Source: Candidatus Cloacimonadota bacterium (lineage in GTDB: Bacteria > Cloacimonadota > Cloacimonadia > Cloacimonadales > Cloacimonadaceae). Taken from it: a stretch of 64,000 bases of DNA. Under the pieces are notes generated by a model. It made no database searches. It worked only from the letters and a program-made list of their open reading frames with translations, and was not told the origin of the DNA. The DNA lies in assembly GCA_018433885.1 (NCBI GenBank), contig JAHDQK010000013.1, positions 62,001 through 126,000 on the forward strand, in the 5' to 3' direction. Positions 63,595-64,000 of this stretch are shown piece after piece. Both the position numbers and the translations under genes were made by a program. Each line of letters opens with the position of its first letter. Within the stretch, counting starts at the first letter, position 1.

Positions 63595-64000
63595 TTGAAT
63601 AGATCATATTACTCGGATACGATACATGGCTTTTGCGAATCTAGGAAGCAAGAGATTTTGGGAGTATTGGCTCAGAATAGTGGTTTTGATATCATTCAAA
63701 ATCAGAGGGATGCCTGGGCGATGCAGATTGACCTGCTAAAGCCCTTGCTGGATGGTCTGGATGGAAGGATCTATTTTGAGTATTCGATTCCTAGGATGGG
63801 CAAGCGAATTGATGTGTTATTGGCAATCCGGCATGTGCTTTTCGTATTGGAATTCAAAGTGGGTAGCGATTCGTACATGAAATCGGCCATCGATCAGGTG
63901 TGGGATTATGCATTGGATTTGAAGAACTTCCACCAGACTAGTCATGATGTATCCATTGCGCCTATGCTCTTTGCCAGTGAAGCGAAAACATTGCTGGCCA
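63595..64000 (+). CDS. N-terminus of a PD-(D/E)XK nuclease / DUF2075 helicase-type protein (runs off the window)
   Basis: A TTG at 63595, preceded by AAGGAG at 7-9 nt, opens a frame that stays open to the right edge (135 codons). No in-frame ATG is possible upstream because TAA lies at 63577. The product has the PD-(D/E)XK-like core [18 protein letters not shown], then [14 protein letters not shown], and [21 protein letters not shown], which are found at the N-terminus of long DUF2075 helicase-like proteins. The second half of such a protein is present upstream at 58953-59768, so this may be the complete copy or the front part of a rearranged one. Confidence 0.75.
   Translation, partial: MNRSYYSDTIHGFCESRKQEILGVLAQNSGFDIIQNQRDAWAMQIDLLKPLLDGLDGRIYFEYSIPRMGKRIDVLLAIRHVLFVLEFKVGSDSYMKSAIDQVWDYALDLKNFHQTSHDVSIAPMLFASEAKTLLA

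Overview
The window is a gene-dense stretch of an anaerobic, Gram-negative-type bacterial chromosome of roughly mid-40s % GC, almost all core metabolism and cell-envelope genes. The features that point to the Fibrobacteres-Chlorobi-Bacteroidetes superphylum are a gingipain-like (C25) secreted protease ending in an NPFNP-type sorting tail, TolC/RND/MacAB envelope systems and lipoproteins. The O2-independent, NAD-linked dihydroorotate dehydrogenase pair PyrD-PyrK and a 2-hydroxyacyl-CoA-dehydratase-type Fe-S protein suggest an anaerobe. A member of Candidatus Cloacimonadota fits best, but this is inference from gene style; no rRNA is present to prove it.

Layout. 1-8976 (minus): an alpha-glucan cluster (debranching enzyme, GT4 glycosyltransferase, GH57 amylase) runs into an NtrC-type regulator, a YbbR protein, tsaD and a truncated ATP-grasp gene. 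9499-17978 (plus): dnaN, recF, an MFS exporter, a polyamine-binding lipoprotein, aspS, purN and the tRNA methylthiotransferase gene. 18086-22039 (minus): mnmA, an HgdB-like Fe-S protein and an ABC-F ATPase in one overlapping operon. 22370-24031 (minus): a thiol-redox operon (glutaredoxin, MarR, OsmC, thioredoxin-like lipoprotein). 24523-25860: radA. 25857-29801 (minus): pyrBCKD. 30043-32063: a TPR lipoprotein and an EamA transporter. 32060-39125 (minus): a coupled C25 protease, sirtuin and adenylate cyclase/AAA/TPR operon. 39465-40466: argF. 40672-45183 (plus): TolC-MacA-MacB efflux operon. 45307-54189: outer-membrane protein, YjbQ, HAD phosphatase, MscS, LemA, PAP2 and the cmk-ispH-rpsA operon. 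54262-58556 (minus): RND efflux pair.

From about 58700 to the right edge the character changes to an accessory region with broken genes: the C-terminal half of a DUF2075 helicase, a 23-bp tandem repeat array, a secreted fibronectin/C-type-lectin protein, a nested inverted repeat, a DprA C-terminal scrap, a truncated C5 DNA methyltransferase and the nuclease-like N-terminus of a second DUF2075-type protein that leaves the window.

Coding is compact: ATGA or TAATG overlaps are common within operons, and two convergent gene pairs overlap at their stop codons. A dispersed family of about 85-100 bp intergenic palindromes (five copies, with CCCATT/AATGGG ends and a TGCAGT..ACTGCA centre) occupies most of the longer gaps. 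No tRNA, rRNA, CRISPR array or intact insertion sequence was seen.
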